Source: Oopsacas minuta
Lineage: Eukaryota; Porifera; Hexactinellida; Lyssacinosida; Leucopsacidae
Direction of reading: 5' to 3'
Length of the DNA stretch: 64,000 nt
Assembly (NCBI GenBank): GCA_024704765.1
Contig: JAKMXF010000325.1
Coordinates: 225,171 to 289,170, forward strand
Of the stretch, positions 32,601-43,919 are shown one piece after another; position 1 is the stretch's first letter; every line of letters begins with the position of its first letter. The position numbers and the translations under genes are program-made. Under the pieces are notes generated by a model. That model worked only from the letters and a program-made list of their open reading frames with translations. It did no database searches and was not told the DNA's origin.

Positions 32601-33136
32601 GGAAAGTTCTAGCATCGTTTTGGATGATATACCAAAAGGTGTGAATGTGACCATATGATAAATCATGTAGATTGAGATTTGAAAATGTAATAATTGGAAA
32701 CTACATACTTGGTTAGCCCTAACTGCCAGTTGAAACGATTTTTTAGCATCTTTTTGAAATATTTGTAAAAAGGTGTGAAAATATGATTAATCATAAGAAA
32801 GGTTGAAACTGAGCGAACCTAATATCAGTAATCATGAATAGCTGTCTTACCGAATACGACTACGAATACTGATAATATTCGCTTACCGTAATCCAATCTT
32901 CTATTGGTAGTATATCTGGATTTCCTATCTGTTTGTATTGGTCAGGCGACCTAGCATCGAAATTTAGCCGAATTGAGACGAGCTGGACAATAGCACCAAT
33001 TTTTTATACTTAATCTTCATGATCACTGTATCAAATTTCTCATCGGCCTTCCGTCGAACGGATACATTTTCGATCCAAAATTGCATTTAAAATTTCTGCT
33101 GTCTGCTAATTCACCGATATCCCCCAGGGGTTAACT

Positions 33137-35421
33137 CAGTGTATCTCAAACTTTTTTCGGACAGCGCCCCTTGTCAACAATATTCTCTCGGTACTCCTCC
33201 CTCCAGAAAGTCTAAATATTTTTACTACACTCGTATTTGTTTAATGATAATAAGTAGTATTTATCAATTAATGAGAAGGGTGTACTTGAGCGTGATGTTC
33301 GTCGATAATCCCATTTACATCTGGTTTCATATCAGTTAGCAGCAATCTCAAATCTCCGCATTGAGAAATATCTTGTCTGTTTCTTTGCTTCGTTAGTAAT
33401 TGAACGACTGCACTAAAACCTCTCTCAACGAGATATGATGTCGGAAACGCCAGAACTAGCAGTTTTGCTACTTTCCACAAATTGGGAAATTTATTTCGTC
33501 CTACGATTGCAATCCAAAATCGTTCATACCCCATCATTGTAAAATGAGCTTTTTCCTCGCAATCACTTTGCAAGTCCATCAGCTCTTCCTGCAAATAGAG
33601 TGGAACTGTTGGGGCATCCACACAGAAAGGGGCAATTAGCCAATGAGGCGGTTCAAGTTCCAACAAGTCAGTGAATCGCTTGATCATATCCGCTTTCTGT
33701 ACTTCAAGATGTTCACAATATGCTAGCAAATCGTCATCTGAAATTTGGAGTCCTGCTAGGTGAGGAAACTGCTAAAATTCTCGTCGACCGATATTTTGTT
33801 TAAATATCGTTAGTTTCTCTATGAAGGAGTTGACAACAGTTTTGCACTTGACCAGAGTGACTAAATTGCCTTGTAGTTTGCAAGTTAATTGCTTTGAAGT
33901 TATCAAAAATGTCAGTCAAGTAAGCTACATCTGATTTCGCTGCACTGACAAGCTGCATCAACTGCGGATTCTCTTCCTCTAAAAATTCTAAAATGGTGTC
34001 GAAAAGACTATAGAACCGACTGAGACACTTTCCTTTTGAGAGCCACCTCACTTCTGTGTGCAAAAGCAGACGTTCAAATTCTGTTTCGTATTCGAGACAT
34101 ATTTGGCGAAATATTCTTTCCTTGAGTGCGGAAGCCTTGGTTTTATTAATAACAGTAATGACGATATATAATGAGTTGTGCAAGCGACCACTTAGATGTT
34201 TTGTAACCAAATGTTCTCGATGGACGACGCAGTGAATAGCGAAAACCTCAGGCACAGCCTTTTTCAAGTACGAAATGAAACCACGATGCCTACCAACCAT
34301 AGCTGGCGCCCTATCTGTTGCAAAAGCAATGACATTATTCATGGGAGTTTCCTTTTCCTGAAAGAAATTTTCCACGACTTTGTAGATAGATTCACCTTTT
34401 GTATCAGTTACTAGTGGTCTAGCAAACAACATTTCTTCAACTATTATTCCTTCGAGAATATATCGGACATATGCAAGGAGCAGTGCTTCGTTACCTGGCA
34501 ATGTGGATTCGTCAATTTGAAGAGAAAATTCCGTTGTTTTAAGTGTACTGTATAGTGTTTTCTCAACACCACTAGCCATCAAATTTATTCTCCTAGCCAC
34601 AGTACCATTGCTTAACGGAATGGACTTAATCACACTTCGCCCATCTGAATGCATAACAGTTGTAACTGCTTCCTGGATTGCAGGTAAAATGAGTTTTTCA
34701 CCAATTGTATGTGGCTTACCAGATTTTGTAATTAGTAACGAATTGTTATAGGAGGCAAGCAAACCATCAATGTTTTGTCTATCTATTTTTCCAAAGATTA
34801 GGCCATTGTTTTGCTGCTGTCTCTCAATTTAATGAAGAATTGCACATTTTTCTCTGCCTTATCACTGCGGAGCGATTTCATATAATCAATCATTCTTGAT
34901 GGCTTCATTCCCTCATTAGAAACAACTTGTTCGCACAACAAACACATTGGGAGTTGTTCATTGGAAGGAGATTTAACAAATCCGTATTTGAAATAATCAG
35001 CACTATACTGTCTACACTTCTTTTTACTATTCATTTCGTCGATTGAGTTTATCAATTCCTTTCGGTTTAGATTTCTACGTATGTATTTATATTGAAATTA
35101 AACAAACTACTAACTATTACGAAGTTTACATTTGTTTGAAGAACAGTGATAATTATATTTCGATTAGGAAAGCCATAGACATTGTGACAAAAGAATTCTT
35201 CATTCGTTTTTAAGGATTAGCTGTTGTTAATAATCACCAAGAGTATTACCACTGTAAATGACTTTGATCATTGAAGTGTTTGTTAGCACCTATTGTTAAT
35301 GAATAATGAGGAATATGATACCACTTTTTTGACGTGAGGTCGTATCTGTTTCGCTTTCTATAACCCACAGCGCCCCGCCAGTGCCCCCAGGGGGCTCTAC
35401 GGCCCACTTTGAGAAACACTG
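33137..35421 (-). mobile_element. hAT transposon of the Buster type, near full length
   Basis: The ends CAGTGTATCTCAAACTTTTT (33137) and the complement of CAGTGTTTCTCAAAGTGGGC (ending 35421) are hAT terminal repeats. The flanking 8-bp duplication is GGTTAACT at 33129-33136 and GGTTAACC at 35422-35429, seven of eight identical. It fits the nnnTAnnn preference reported for Buster hATs. The 2285-bp element encodes a ZBED5/FAM200-like transposase on the minus strand in three adjoining frames. Confidence 0.92.
33268..35055 (-). pseudogene. hAT (Buster/ZBED5-like) transposase, three fragments
   Basis: Fragment 1 (35055-34798) starts MINSIDEMNSKKKCRQYSAD and has a BED-like finger with LPMCLLCEQ. 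Fragment 2 (34762-33800) has SLQIDEST, FATDRAPAMVGRHRGFISYL, AIHCVVHREHL and HTEVRWLSKGKCLSRFYSL, the RNase H-like core with conserved acidic and H-C-x-x-H residues. Fragment 3 (33729-33268) has FPTSYLVERGFSAVVQLLTK, the hATC dimerisation motif. The breaks are a shift near 34797 (one missing C would join), a shift near 33878 (one extra A) and a TAG near 33773. Three small lesions in ~600 codons suggest recent loss of function. A domesticated role is unlikely because the TIRs and TSD are still present. Confidence 0.9.
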
Positions 35422-35444
35422 GGTTAACCTATTCAACTTTTAAC

Positions 35445-35620
35445 CACCAGATGCGTACTCAACATCAAATTTTCAGTAATTTGATGGATCACTTGAACAT
35501 ATTCCCCAGCAACGCAGGAATGTAACAACATTTCATGCTCGAAATTTGTCCTAACCACATCAGGTGACCCCTCGTTCGACCAAACTAGGCTAGTTGAGTC
35601 TAATTATACACACATTGACC
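35445..35620 (-). repeat. Reversed arm of the long-inverted-repeat family
   Basis: GTCCTAACC, GGTGACCCCTCGTTCGAC and CTAGTTGAGTCTA occur in reverse order and orientation relative to 37020-37260. These two arms may be the ends of one element, about 35445-37260, into which other repeats have inserted. Confidence 0.55.
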
Positions 35621-35699
35621 CTCAAAATGTTTTAACACGATTTACTAGTGCAACAACCGCACTTTCTCAATTTTCGTGATATTTCCTATATATACTAAC

Positions 35700-36564
35700 T
35701 TAAACGAGCCGCTTCGCTTGCTCGCGCTCTGCGGCTCACCAACACTCTGTGTTCGCATTCACAAGGCCAACTATTACTTAAACATGAGTACCTTGAAAGT
35801 GCGAAATTCGGAATCAGCGTACTGGATTGCCCTAGCACAGCGGTTCCCAACCTGGGTTCACGGACGATAGCAAGGGGTCCATAGGATCTCAAAATTTGTA
35901 TTGCAGTCTATGGGAGGGGGTCCACAGAATGTGTTAAAATTGGCATAGGGAGTCCATGGGTGAAAAGGGTTGGGAACCGCTGCCCTTGCATAACCATTGA
36001 AAGCAAGTTTCTGGGATTATAAATATTTAGAAATTTGTTTACTTTATACACCTAAACAACAACATATATTGAAAATGCCTTGTTGACAATATCATATTTG
36101 GAATCAGCGTACCCAATTTCCTTCAAAATAACTGTTGAAAAGAATTCTCTAGCCTCATTTTGAAACATTTTCAAAAAAGTGAGAATAGATGATTAGTCAT
36201 ATATAAATATGTAGATGTACAATTAAAAATATCTGAATATGAATCTCCATCCCTGATTATCCCATAATGCCATTGAAACGTATTCTCTAGCATCATTTTG
36301 AGTTATCAGCCAAAAGGTATGAAAATATGATTAATCGTATGACAACAATTAGTTATCACATTTTGTTTACAATCTAATAATCGGAATCAGCATACTAGAT
36401 GACCTTAATGTAATCATTTACTTTACAAATATCAACAACAAAGGGATATGTTATTCCCTAAATTATATACACACGTAGATTGTATTCCCTTACTAAAATA
36501 CAAAGTGAACAAACAAACTAACTAGCACACAAACACACACAATAATTGAGTATTAAACATATAG
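35700..36564 (-). mobile_element. Helitron-like element with ~130-bp modules
   Basis: On the minus strand it starts near 36564 with TCTATATGTTTAATACTCAA then TTATTGTGTGTGTTTG. It contains modules marked by GGAATCAGCGTAC-type words (near 35811, 36101, 36382). It ends in a GAGCCGC...GCGGCTC palindromic tail at 35704-35736. It has the same plan as 9345-9959. A hAT MITE (35838-35982) lies inside. Confidence 0.45.
35838..35982. mobile_element. Buster-type hAT MITE, 145 bp
   Basis: CAGCGGTTCCCAACCTGGG at 35838 and the complement CGGTTCCCAACCC... ending at 35982. It is flanked by CCCTAGCA (35830-35837) and CCCTTGCA (35983-35990), seven of eight identical and again of the nnnTAnnn kind. It may be mobilised by a transposase such as the one at 33.1-35.4 kb. 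Confidence 0.8.
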
Positions 36565-37019
36565 ATACACGATGTTATTGCCTGTTTTGTTATTAAAGTG
36601 TAGGTATAATTTCATCATTTACTGTATTGTGTTGATCTTAGTGACTGACCCAAATATTTATGCAAAAATGTCGTAGAATATGATTAATCCTGAAAGAGGA
36701 CTCGTTGCATGGGGATATACGATATTTTATAAAGTGGGAAGTCGGTTGATGGTCTCAAACTATTATTTGTATTCATTTGGGGGCAACAACCGACTTCCTA
36801 CTGTGTAGAATTTTTCCATGCAAAATAGTTGTCTTTCAGGATTAATCATAAGATGTAGGTACAGTATTCAAGTTAACAATTTTTCTTGATATTTTAGAAT
36901 AAATATTTTCTTGCCGAGGCACAATACGATAAATAAATCAATTTATAATTAAGAAATATTTACAAAACAGACGATAAGAAGAATTGGAGGAGCGCGGAGG
37001 TCGATCTAGTAAAATAGTG

Positions 37020-37260
37020 TTTACAGATCATTTAGAAGGTCGATATGTGAATAACTAGACTCAGCTTGCCTAATGATGTCGAACGAATGGTCACTCGATG
37101 GGATTAGGACAAAATTTGAGAATGAAATGTTGTTACATACCTGAAACATTCCTGCGTTGCTAAGGAAAACCAAATGATTTCCAAAATTGCAAGAAATTTG
37201 ATGTTGTGTACGAATCTGGTGGTTAAAAGTTGACTCAATTATATTTGATAACGTTAACCC
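37020..37260 (+). repeat. Arm of the long-inverted-repeat family
   Basis: ATCATTTAGAAGGTCGATAT, CTAGACTCAGCTTGCCTAAT, ACAAAATTTGAGAATGAAAT and ACATTCCTGCGTTGCTAAGG in family order. Confidence 0.6.
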
Positions 37261-37299
37261 ATGAAGAATAAGTATAAAAATTGGTTCTTTTTTCCAAGG

Positions 37300-38165
37300 G
37301 TGTTTCAATTTCGATGCTAAGCCACCTATCTATTCTGTAGCTGGGAGATTATTCCAGTGATTAGTGTAAATCCCTATAAATGGATGATCTGAACTCTAGT
37401 CAAATACATGATTTAGTGACCCGATAATTGAGTGAATTTAGTACAGTGAACAGTTTACTATCCAGCCTTGGTAACCCTGTCAAAGCCTGCAATAAACATC
37501 GTGACAAGCAATTTTATAGAGTAATAACAGGGGACACATTAAGCTCACTCCTTTTTTTCACCATAGATTAGCTACTAGATAAGCCTTGAGGGATAGCACA
37601 GTGATGTTCATTTAAACTCATGTCGCGAATATAAAGTCACGAATTGTAACAATTTGTAATGAAATTCTCTCTTAAGGTCTTAGCACTTAGCAGTGCCCTA
37701 CAGGGAATCTGGATATGACGTTGCTATGTAGGCACTGAAAACAAAATTTTGTACAGTCGTGAGGATGTAATAATCCCATAATGAGTTAGCTTTTCGTCAA
37801 AATGGTTAATAATGTGATTTTTCGAAAATCCAAAATAGTAACAATGACGTCATAATTTCATCCAAGACTAGAACTTGTACAAGCCTGGGGGTCTTCGAGT
37901 TTATCGAAGGCGAAACGATGGATAAATGAGTACCATCGATGCAACATATAACCAATAAGAATCCAATCTTTTGAAAGAGGCTTCCTGTATTTTGCATTGG
38001 TTGTAAGTTGTGACAGGTGGTGGGATAAACTACCGCAGCGATGCTGGAAACAGAAACCTAGGAAATACTCTGAGTATTTGGGATTACATTATGATTCTAC
38101 GCAACAATTTAAGCATAGAAATGCTGTTTGAGTTTGCTCTACTTTAGTCAGGGCTGCTATCGCCG
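37300..38165. other. Intergenic, repeat fragments
   Basis: No gene. 37735-37900 (with AATCCCATAATGAGTTAG and AATGACGTCATAATTTC) resembles, in reverse orientation, 55575-55770, so it is another dispersed repeat. It carries TGACGTCA at 37845-37852. Confidence 0.45.
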
Positions 38166-38169
38166 AAAG

Positions 38170-39598
38170 CACGAAATTTGGTATGATATTGCAGTAGGGT
38201 GTACTTGAACTTTTAGAAGGGCAGCCACTTCATCGAAGTTCAGGGGTCTGATGCACACTCAGTTTTATGTACCACTTTTGGACACATTATGAAGGTGTTC
38301 ACATGCATATAACTCATCCAGTTTGAATTGATACGATTTTTGGTGTCGATATTCGTAATCAATGAGATTTCACGCCGTTTGAGCGGTCAGTCACTAGAAC
38401 ATGTTCGGGAATATTTTTCTCTAGCAACACAGAAATCTCAGGAATCTGGAAACATTCCATTCTCAAATTTTGTCCTAACCCTCTCGAGTGACCCCTTGGT
38501 AGGCTCCGCTTAGCTAGCTGAGTCTATTTAAGGATAAATCGACCTTCGACCTCCTTATTAGGTTATCATGACTGTACAAAAATTGGATATTTTCCAAATT
38601 TCGAGAATTTTAGAATTTCTTAATACACGAGGTACGAAGTGCCGAGATTACTAACCAAAAGCAACGTAAGAGCTCTAGTATTACCACAAAAGGCAATTAA
38701 ATAGAATTTGGATAGATCATGGATAATAAAAAATTAAACTAGAGACACGTAGTGCCGAGTATATCCAGTCACGTAGCGACCCATAAGCACTGACAAATGC
38801 AGCCCCCTGCCGATTGATATTCTCAAACTATCACATGTATTTGTTTGGGGTAATCAACAGTATCTTCGGAAGTTGAGTTATGTGGTTTAACATTTTCATA
38901 TCTATGCACCGACTGGGTGTTTTACGGTAAAATTAGCGTAGTCTTAAAAAAGTATTGTCATAAGAAAATGGAGAGGCGGATGCTTGATTCCTACAGTGCT
39001 GCTTTCTATATTCGGGAAACTAATCCTACGTATTTGGCGCAGTCACTAGTATGTCCGTCACGGAACATCGAAGGGCGTAATGTAGCATCCAAGTCAAGGG
39101 AATTATGTGGAGAGGAGCATGCCAAAGAAATACACACAATTAAATGTTGAGAGAACTTTAAAATACTGTTGCAAATTTAATTGTAAGCGTAATACTCCTG
39201 TTTAGAGATAATTTAGAAATTCGATCTGTCCTTAACTAGACTCAGCTAGCCTAGCGGCGTGCTAACAAGGAATCACTCGATAGGGTCAAAATTTGAGAAT
39301 GGAATGTTGCCACATTCTTGACACATTAGTGCGTTGCTATGGACAAATATTCCCAAATATATTCGAGTGACTACTCAAACGATGGGAATTATTCGCTGAA
39401 TACGAATATCGACACCAATTCGATTCAAACTTGATGAGTTATATGTATTTAAACACCTTCAAAATGTGCCCAAAAGTGGAACATAAAACTGAGTGTGCAT
39501 CAGACCCCTAAACTTCGATGAATTGGCTCCCTTTCTAAAAAGTTCCAGCACACCCTACTGTAACTTTGTACCAAATTTGGTGCTTTTACCCAACTTGT
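38170..39598. mobile_element. Long-inverted-repeat (foldback-like) element, 1.43 kb
   Basis: The left arm at 38170-38560 and the right arm at 39205-39598 are reverse complements over nearly 400 bp. Matching landmarks run from CACGAAATTTGGT (left outer) through GGGGTCTGATGCACACTCAG and GGTGTCGATATTCGTA to AGCTGAGTCTA (left inner). The centre contains a 77-codon open frame at 38917-39150 with no known domain, and a block related to 815-915. No transposase is visible, so it is non-autonomous. Superfamily (Mutator-like or other) not determined. Confidence 0.8.
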
Positions 39599-39960
39599 TT
39601 CTAAAATAATCAAATCGATGATAACAGCTCCTGGCTATTTAGAGAGTCCCCGCTTGCCAACAAGTCTCAACTTGAATTTGTACCAATTGATCTCAGAATT
39701 GCCTACGATCTGTTATCTTTTGCAAATCCCGTATGAAATTTCTAACGCACACGTGACTATGTCACACAAATATGCCGTATTACTCTGAATAAGCATATTC
39801 TACTACACGAAAAATAAGCTCCGCAGCACTTATTCAGGGAAATATGATATATCCGATATTGTTCTAAAACAGTATATACTATTTTAGAAACTAAGCGAGT
39901 ATGTCTTAACCGAGTTCTAATGTACGATATAGTGGAGGCGTGATCATACTAAAATTCAAT
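39599..39960. other. Upstream region of the MFS gene
   Basis: No repeat or gene identified. Confidence 0.35.
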
Positions 39961-39972
39961 AGTATATAAACT
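39961..39972 (+). promoter_or_regulatory. Possible TATA box
   Basis: AGTATATAAACT ends about 27 bases before the ATG at 39999. If used, the 5' leader would be very short. Weak in AT-rich DNA. Confidence 0.3.
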
Positions 39973-39998
39973 GATATTCATTAACAATATGTAAAACA

Positions 39999-41350
39999 AT
40001 GGAATCCAGTAATCTCGTCAGTGATTCAGAAATGATCTTTTCCTATGATTCTGTAGTTTCAACAGTTCCAGAATTTCACACCTATAAACTCAAGAAAATT
40101 TGCAATGCGATTCATACATTATTGCTAGTAACTTTCATCTTCATGACAACCCTGTGGATGCAAACAGGCGTTTCATTATACATTCCATTCTATTCGGAGG
40201 TGGCTATGAAGAAAGGATTGAATGACAGTGAAATTGGTGTCATAATGGGATTGTCACCATTTATTTGTTTTATAATTTACCCACTCATGAATATATTCGT
40301 CAACAACAGCAATTTAAAACTATCATCCTCGATAAGTGGCATATATTTTAGCGCTAATTTTATGCTTTTGGTGTATTAATAGAGATGGAGAGAATTCCAT
40401 TTGAATGCTTTTCACTCATTTTTCAATTTTTTCAGGCATTTGCAGTTTCAATTCTATTTTTAGCTACTTTCTCTATTTTGTTGAGAATATTCCCTGATTA
40501 TAGAGCTATCACTATTTCTGTGTCAGACGCATTTTTGGGACTAGGCTACATGTTGGGCCCACCACTTGGAGGCGTTTTATTCAGCAAATTCGGGTTTAGT
40601 TTGATGTATTATCCGGCTGGAACTATCACTTTTATATTGATTTCAGTTTCAGTTATATTATTGGTACCTAATGAATTCAGTTCCGATACTTTGGAGGACG
40701 AGGGTGATCAGGATAACTTCTTATGTTCACGATTTTAGGAAAAATTTATTTGATATTATTGGTCATTTTAGTTCTCATCACGACAATTGTGATTAACTTT
40801 TCGCGCCAGTTCTTGGCCCATATATGACAGACAGATATAAGAAGGATTCTGTCACAATTGGTCTCATGTTCTTATCTAGCGACCTGGTTTATCTCACGCT
40901 TGCGCCTATTATGGGAGTCATTTGTACCAAAGTTAAATATTTGACACCTTTTATTATAGTTGGTTTCTTCATCCAATCAATAGGGACATTTCTAGTACCA
41001 CCTTCAGATCTCTTTACAAATCTACTCAACAACACAATTGGAATTGAAACTAGTACTATCGATAATAGAATATCTTATATTGGAATGGCTTTGATGGGTT
41101 TAGGCTTCATTTTGTCGAGTATACCTATTTTAGCGGAATTGTTAAACAGGGCTGATACTCAGTTTCCCGAAAACAAAATGTGGCAACAACTGTTATCTCT
41201 ATGTAGCTTTCTCTATACTATTTGGGGGAGGGAAGTGGTCCTTTCGTGTCAGGAATAGTGACACAAATTTCACACTTGATCGAAATGTTTGTTCAGAAAT
41301 TATATATTAATCTGATGTTGGTTACATTAAATATTAATTTTAAACAATAA
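39999..41350 (+). CDS. MFS transporter resembling SLC18B1, four single-base frame breaks
   Basis: Four frames tile without gaps. Key pieces are SLYIPFYSEVAMKKGLNDSE and IGVIMGLSPFICF (helix 2 region), then ERIPFECFSLIFQFF and SILLRIFPDYRA. Next is GLGYMLGPPLGGVLFSKFGF, the GPxxGG motif C of vesicular-type antiporters in helix 5. Then come ILLVILVL..., APVLGPYMTDR, and a helix with SGPFVSGIV. This is the plan of SLC18B1-like carriers of the major facilitator superfamily, 12-helix proteins moving amines or polyamines across vesicle membranes. Breaks near 40367, 40734, 40796 and 41227 each fit one missing base in TTTT, TTTT, TTTT and GGGGG. Restoring them gives about 451 residues in a single exon ending TAA at 41348. 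It is either an assembly artefact or a young pseudogene. Substrate unknown. Confidence 0.7.
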
Positions 41351-42000
41351 TACAAACTACTATTCGTTGGTATTGTATTAATTTATTGCCACCCCACCAG
41401 CAGAAAATGTATGGAAGCCGCCCATATTGTTCCGGATAGTGGGACAGAGTCGCATAATTTGTCACATATTGTCAGAATTTAATTGGGTGTGTAGAGTCTG
41501 ATTTTGAGATTCAGAACCTGAAAGTAACAAATTCACAGATTTATCTTTTGTCAAGTTAACTTTTGACATATAATTCAAACGCATTCAAGATTTGGGTAAT
41601 CGAATTTGTGATTTTACATTGCCATTTGTTTCAATTTTATATCTTCATTATTTATCATAAGATTATAGAATTGTTCTGAATGAGCGTCCCGGCGAATATT
41701 ATTTCGTGGGCCCTTTTTTTCCATTTTTCAAATTAAAAAAGATTTTAGGAAACTAAATATCCAAATTTGTTGAATACTGAAATGAGGCGTAAATTTCATC
41801 AAAAATAGACGGAGATATCGCTTTAGTCACTAGTTTTCGTGCGTTTATCTAACCCTCAGCGTTTATTCAGGAACATATGGTAATCTTATTTTAACAACAT
41901 CTTTTGACCCATATTACAAAATGACTCTTGAAATTTCGTTCCTATATTAAGTATGGTTTAAAATATGAAATTTACAGATTTATGATTAATATTTTTGCGA
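41351..42000. other. Intergenic, no recognised feature
   Basis: AT-rich sequence downstream of the transporter; no gene supported. Confidence 0.35.
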
Positions 42001-42650
42001 ATATTTAATATTGATGATTTACAAATAGTCGAATATATATTTCTAATGATACTAGAATGGGTAATCAGAAGTAATCGAACATCAAAAATCTAATTTTCTA
42101 TTTTGATTTTAAGTCCACATGAATTATCACATGAATGATATGAATGATATGAATCATATGAATCATATGAATCATGTGAATCATGTGATATTTTCGCACC
42201 TTTTCCATCATTTTAAAATTAATACTAGAGATTTATCTTCAACCGTTAGTCATTGGGTAATCAATTATGTATGTAGATTCCAATTTTGAGTTTTGACATT
42301 TACAAATCCAAAGCTACATGATTTATCATATGACTAATCATTTTACATATTTTTGCATATATTTCAAACTGATACAAGAAAATTAGCTTCAACGGTTACT
42401 CAGGGGTAATTGAGTATGTAAATTATAATTTTGGCATCTAAAAATCTTTAACTGGATATGATTAATCATATTTCAACACCTTTTGGAATATATTTTACAA
42501 TGATGCTAGAATTTCGCTCGATTACCTTTGGCAAAAAGATTGAATAGAGATTCCAATTTGATAATTTCAATTCTATACCTACATGATTTATCACATATTT
42601 AATCATATATTACCATATTAGTTAATATTTTTCACGAAAACAGACGATGA
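42001..42650. repeat. Array of degenerate ~135-bp modules
   Basis: GGGTAATC(A/G)A-type words followed by AGATTCCAATTTTGA and a TATGATTAATCATATG block recur near 42060, 42253, 42402 and 42520. A similar array is at 62030-62340. Confidence 0.5.
42129..42190 (+). repeat. Nine-base tandem repeat
   Basis: About six to seven copies of ATGAATGAT / ATGAATCAT / GTGAATCAT in a row. Confidence 0.85.
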
Positions 42651-42714
42651 CACTACGTATCTGTAAGAAATATACGAAAAACTGAAAATCGGGGGGGAAG
42701 AAGGATGATCAAGT

Positions 42715-42910
42715 ACAGTCATGTTAAAGATCATTTTGTTGATATGTGATAACTATACTCAGCTAGTCTAGTGGTGTCGAATAAGTCACTCGATTATGAT
42801 ATATTTTGTTAATGGTAAGTTGCTAATTCCTGAGACTTTCCTGCGTTGCTAGGGAAAAATCTTCCAAATATGGTGGTCATTTGACTACTTGAACGACGGG
42901 GAAATTACAC
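42715..42910 (+). repeat. Arm of the long-inverted-repeat family
   Basis: ATACTCAGCTAGTCTAGTGG, TCACTCGATTATG and CCTGCGTTGCTAGGG in family order. Confidence 0.55.
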
Positions 42911-43549
42911 TAATTTCGAATATCAGTATAACAATTTGATTGATTTGAAACTGTAGATTTTATATGAGTTTCTATGATATACAAATAGGATTTTTAATAT
43001 TAATCATCATTTTTACTAGGAAAGATATAGGCACCAAATATTCTAAGTTTATATGAAATTATGGTTCGAATGCAAATATGCTACCACTATACGTATTTAC
43101 TTCCACTCTCAAACCTGATTTGCTCGGACATAGCCTACTTTAATATAAGGCAAAAATATTGTTAATTGAGGTCTAGTGTTGTTCACGTATATTTTTATCA
43201 TTATTCTACATTATTCTTTCACTCTCTATAATTATCACATGGTTTATCAATGCGGTATGATCAGACTATTTAAAAGTATGAATAATTCTCTAAATCCCTT
43301 TGATTTATAACTGTAAATTATAGAATCAATGATCCTTAGAATATCTCTCATATAATCGATACGGATTCTACAATTCATTATAAGTCTAATTCTTAGAGTA
43401 ATTCATATAAGGAATCGGCCCAATTTTAAGAATTTTGAGAATTGAGAATCCTTAAGGTAACATAATCAATGTACTATTTTGGATATATCACTTTATCTAT
43501 TTAAATCTTAGGTCCATATAGATTACAGACTATAGACATATGGAATCTC

Positions 43550-43715
43550 TAGGCCAAAACTTGCTCATGGGTTAATCGGTTTACAGTAACTAGTAGAAAT
43601 ACTTATCATTGATAACATTTGATATTTCAGCCCTAAATAGTACATTAAGCGTGTATAAGGGTATCCTCTGAGATACGCCAATCCGTATCTCGGAGGTTTA
43701 CCTGTATACGTATGA
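43550..43715. repeat. Second copy of the 13.4-kb interspersed repeat
   Basis: It shares AACTTGCTC, GATATTTC, TTAAGCG/TTAAG and CCGTATCTCGGAGGTTTA with 13385-13560. Confidence 0.65.
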
Positions 43716-43774
43716 AAAGGTGTGGTAACCGCATACTCAAAAACCAAAATTTTTGATTTTCGAAATTACTCTAC

Positions 43775-43919
43775 TATAATCGCTTACGGCCAAAGTTTTA
43801 CGTTCGTAAAAGAACACTAAAATTTTGCAACTATGTTTTAACCGATTCCCGCACCAAAATTGATCACCTTTTTGACGTCATAATATCACACTTACCTGGC
43901 AGTATTCGGTTAAAGGTTA
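43775..43919 (+). mobile_element. MITE of the TTAACCGATTA family (copy 3)
   Basis: AATCGCTTACGGCCAAAGTT at the start, AGTATTCGGTTAAAG at the end, and AACACTAAAATTTTGC, TTCCCGCACC and TTTTTGACGTCATAATATCA inside (TGACGTCA at 43873-43880). Confidence 0.65.

Noticed and set aside
38917-39150. 77-codon open frame inside the long-inverted-repeat element
   Set aside because: No ATG at its start, no recognisable domain; most likely chance.
40371-40435. Possible 65-nt intron in the transporter (GTGTATTAAT...TTTTTTCAG)
   Set aside because: Splicing would be in frame, but the supposed intron itself encodes a stretch (ERIPFECFSLIFQFF) that fits the transporter alignment. A one-base loss in TTTT explains the break better.
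40704-40738. Possible 35-nt intron in the transporter
   Set aside because: Too short for a typical animal intron with a weak GTGATC donor; one missing T in the TTTT before TAGG restores the frame and removes the stop.
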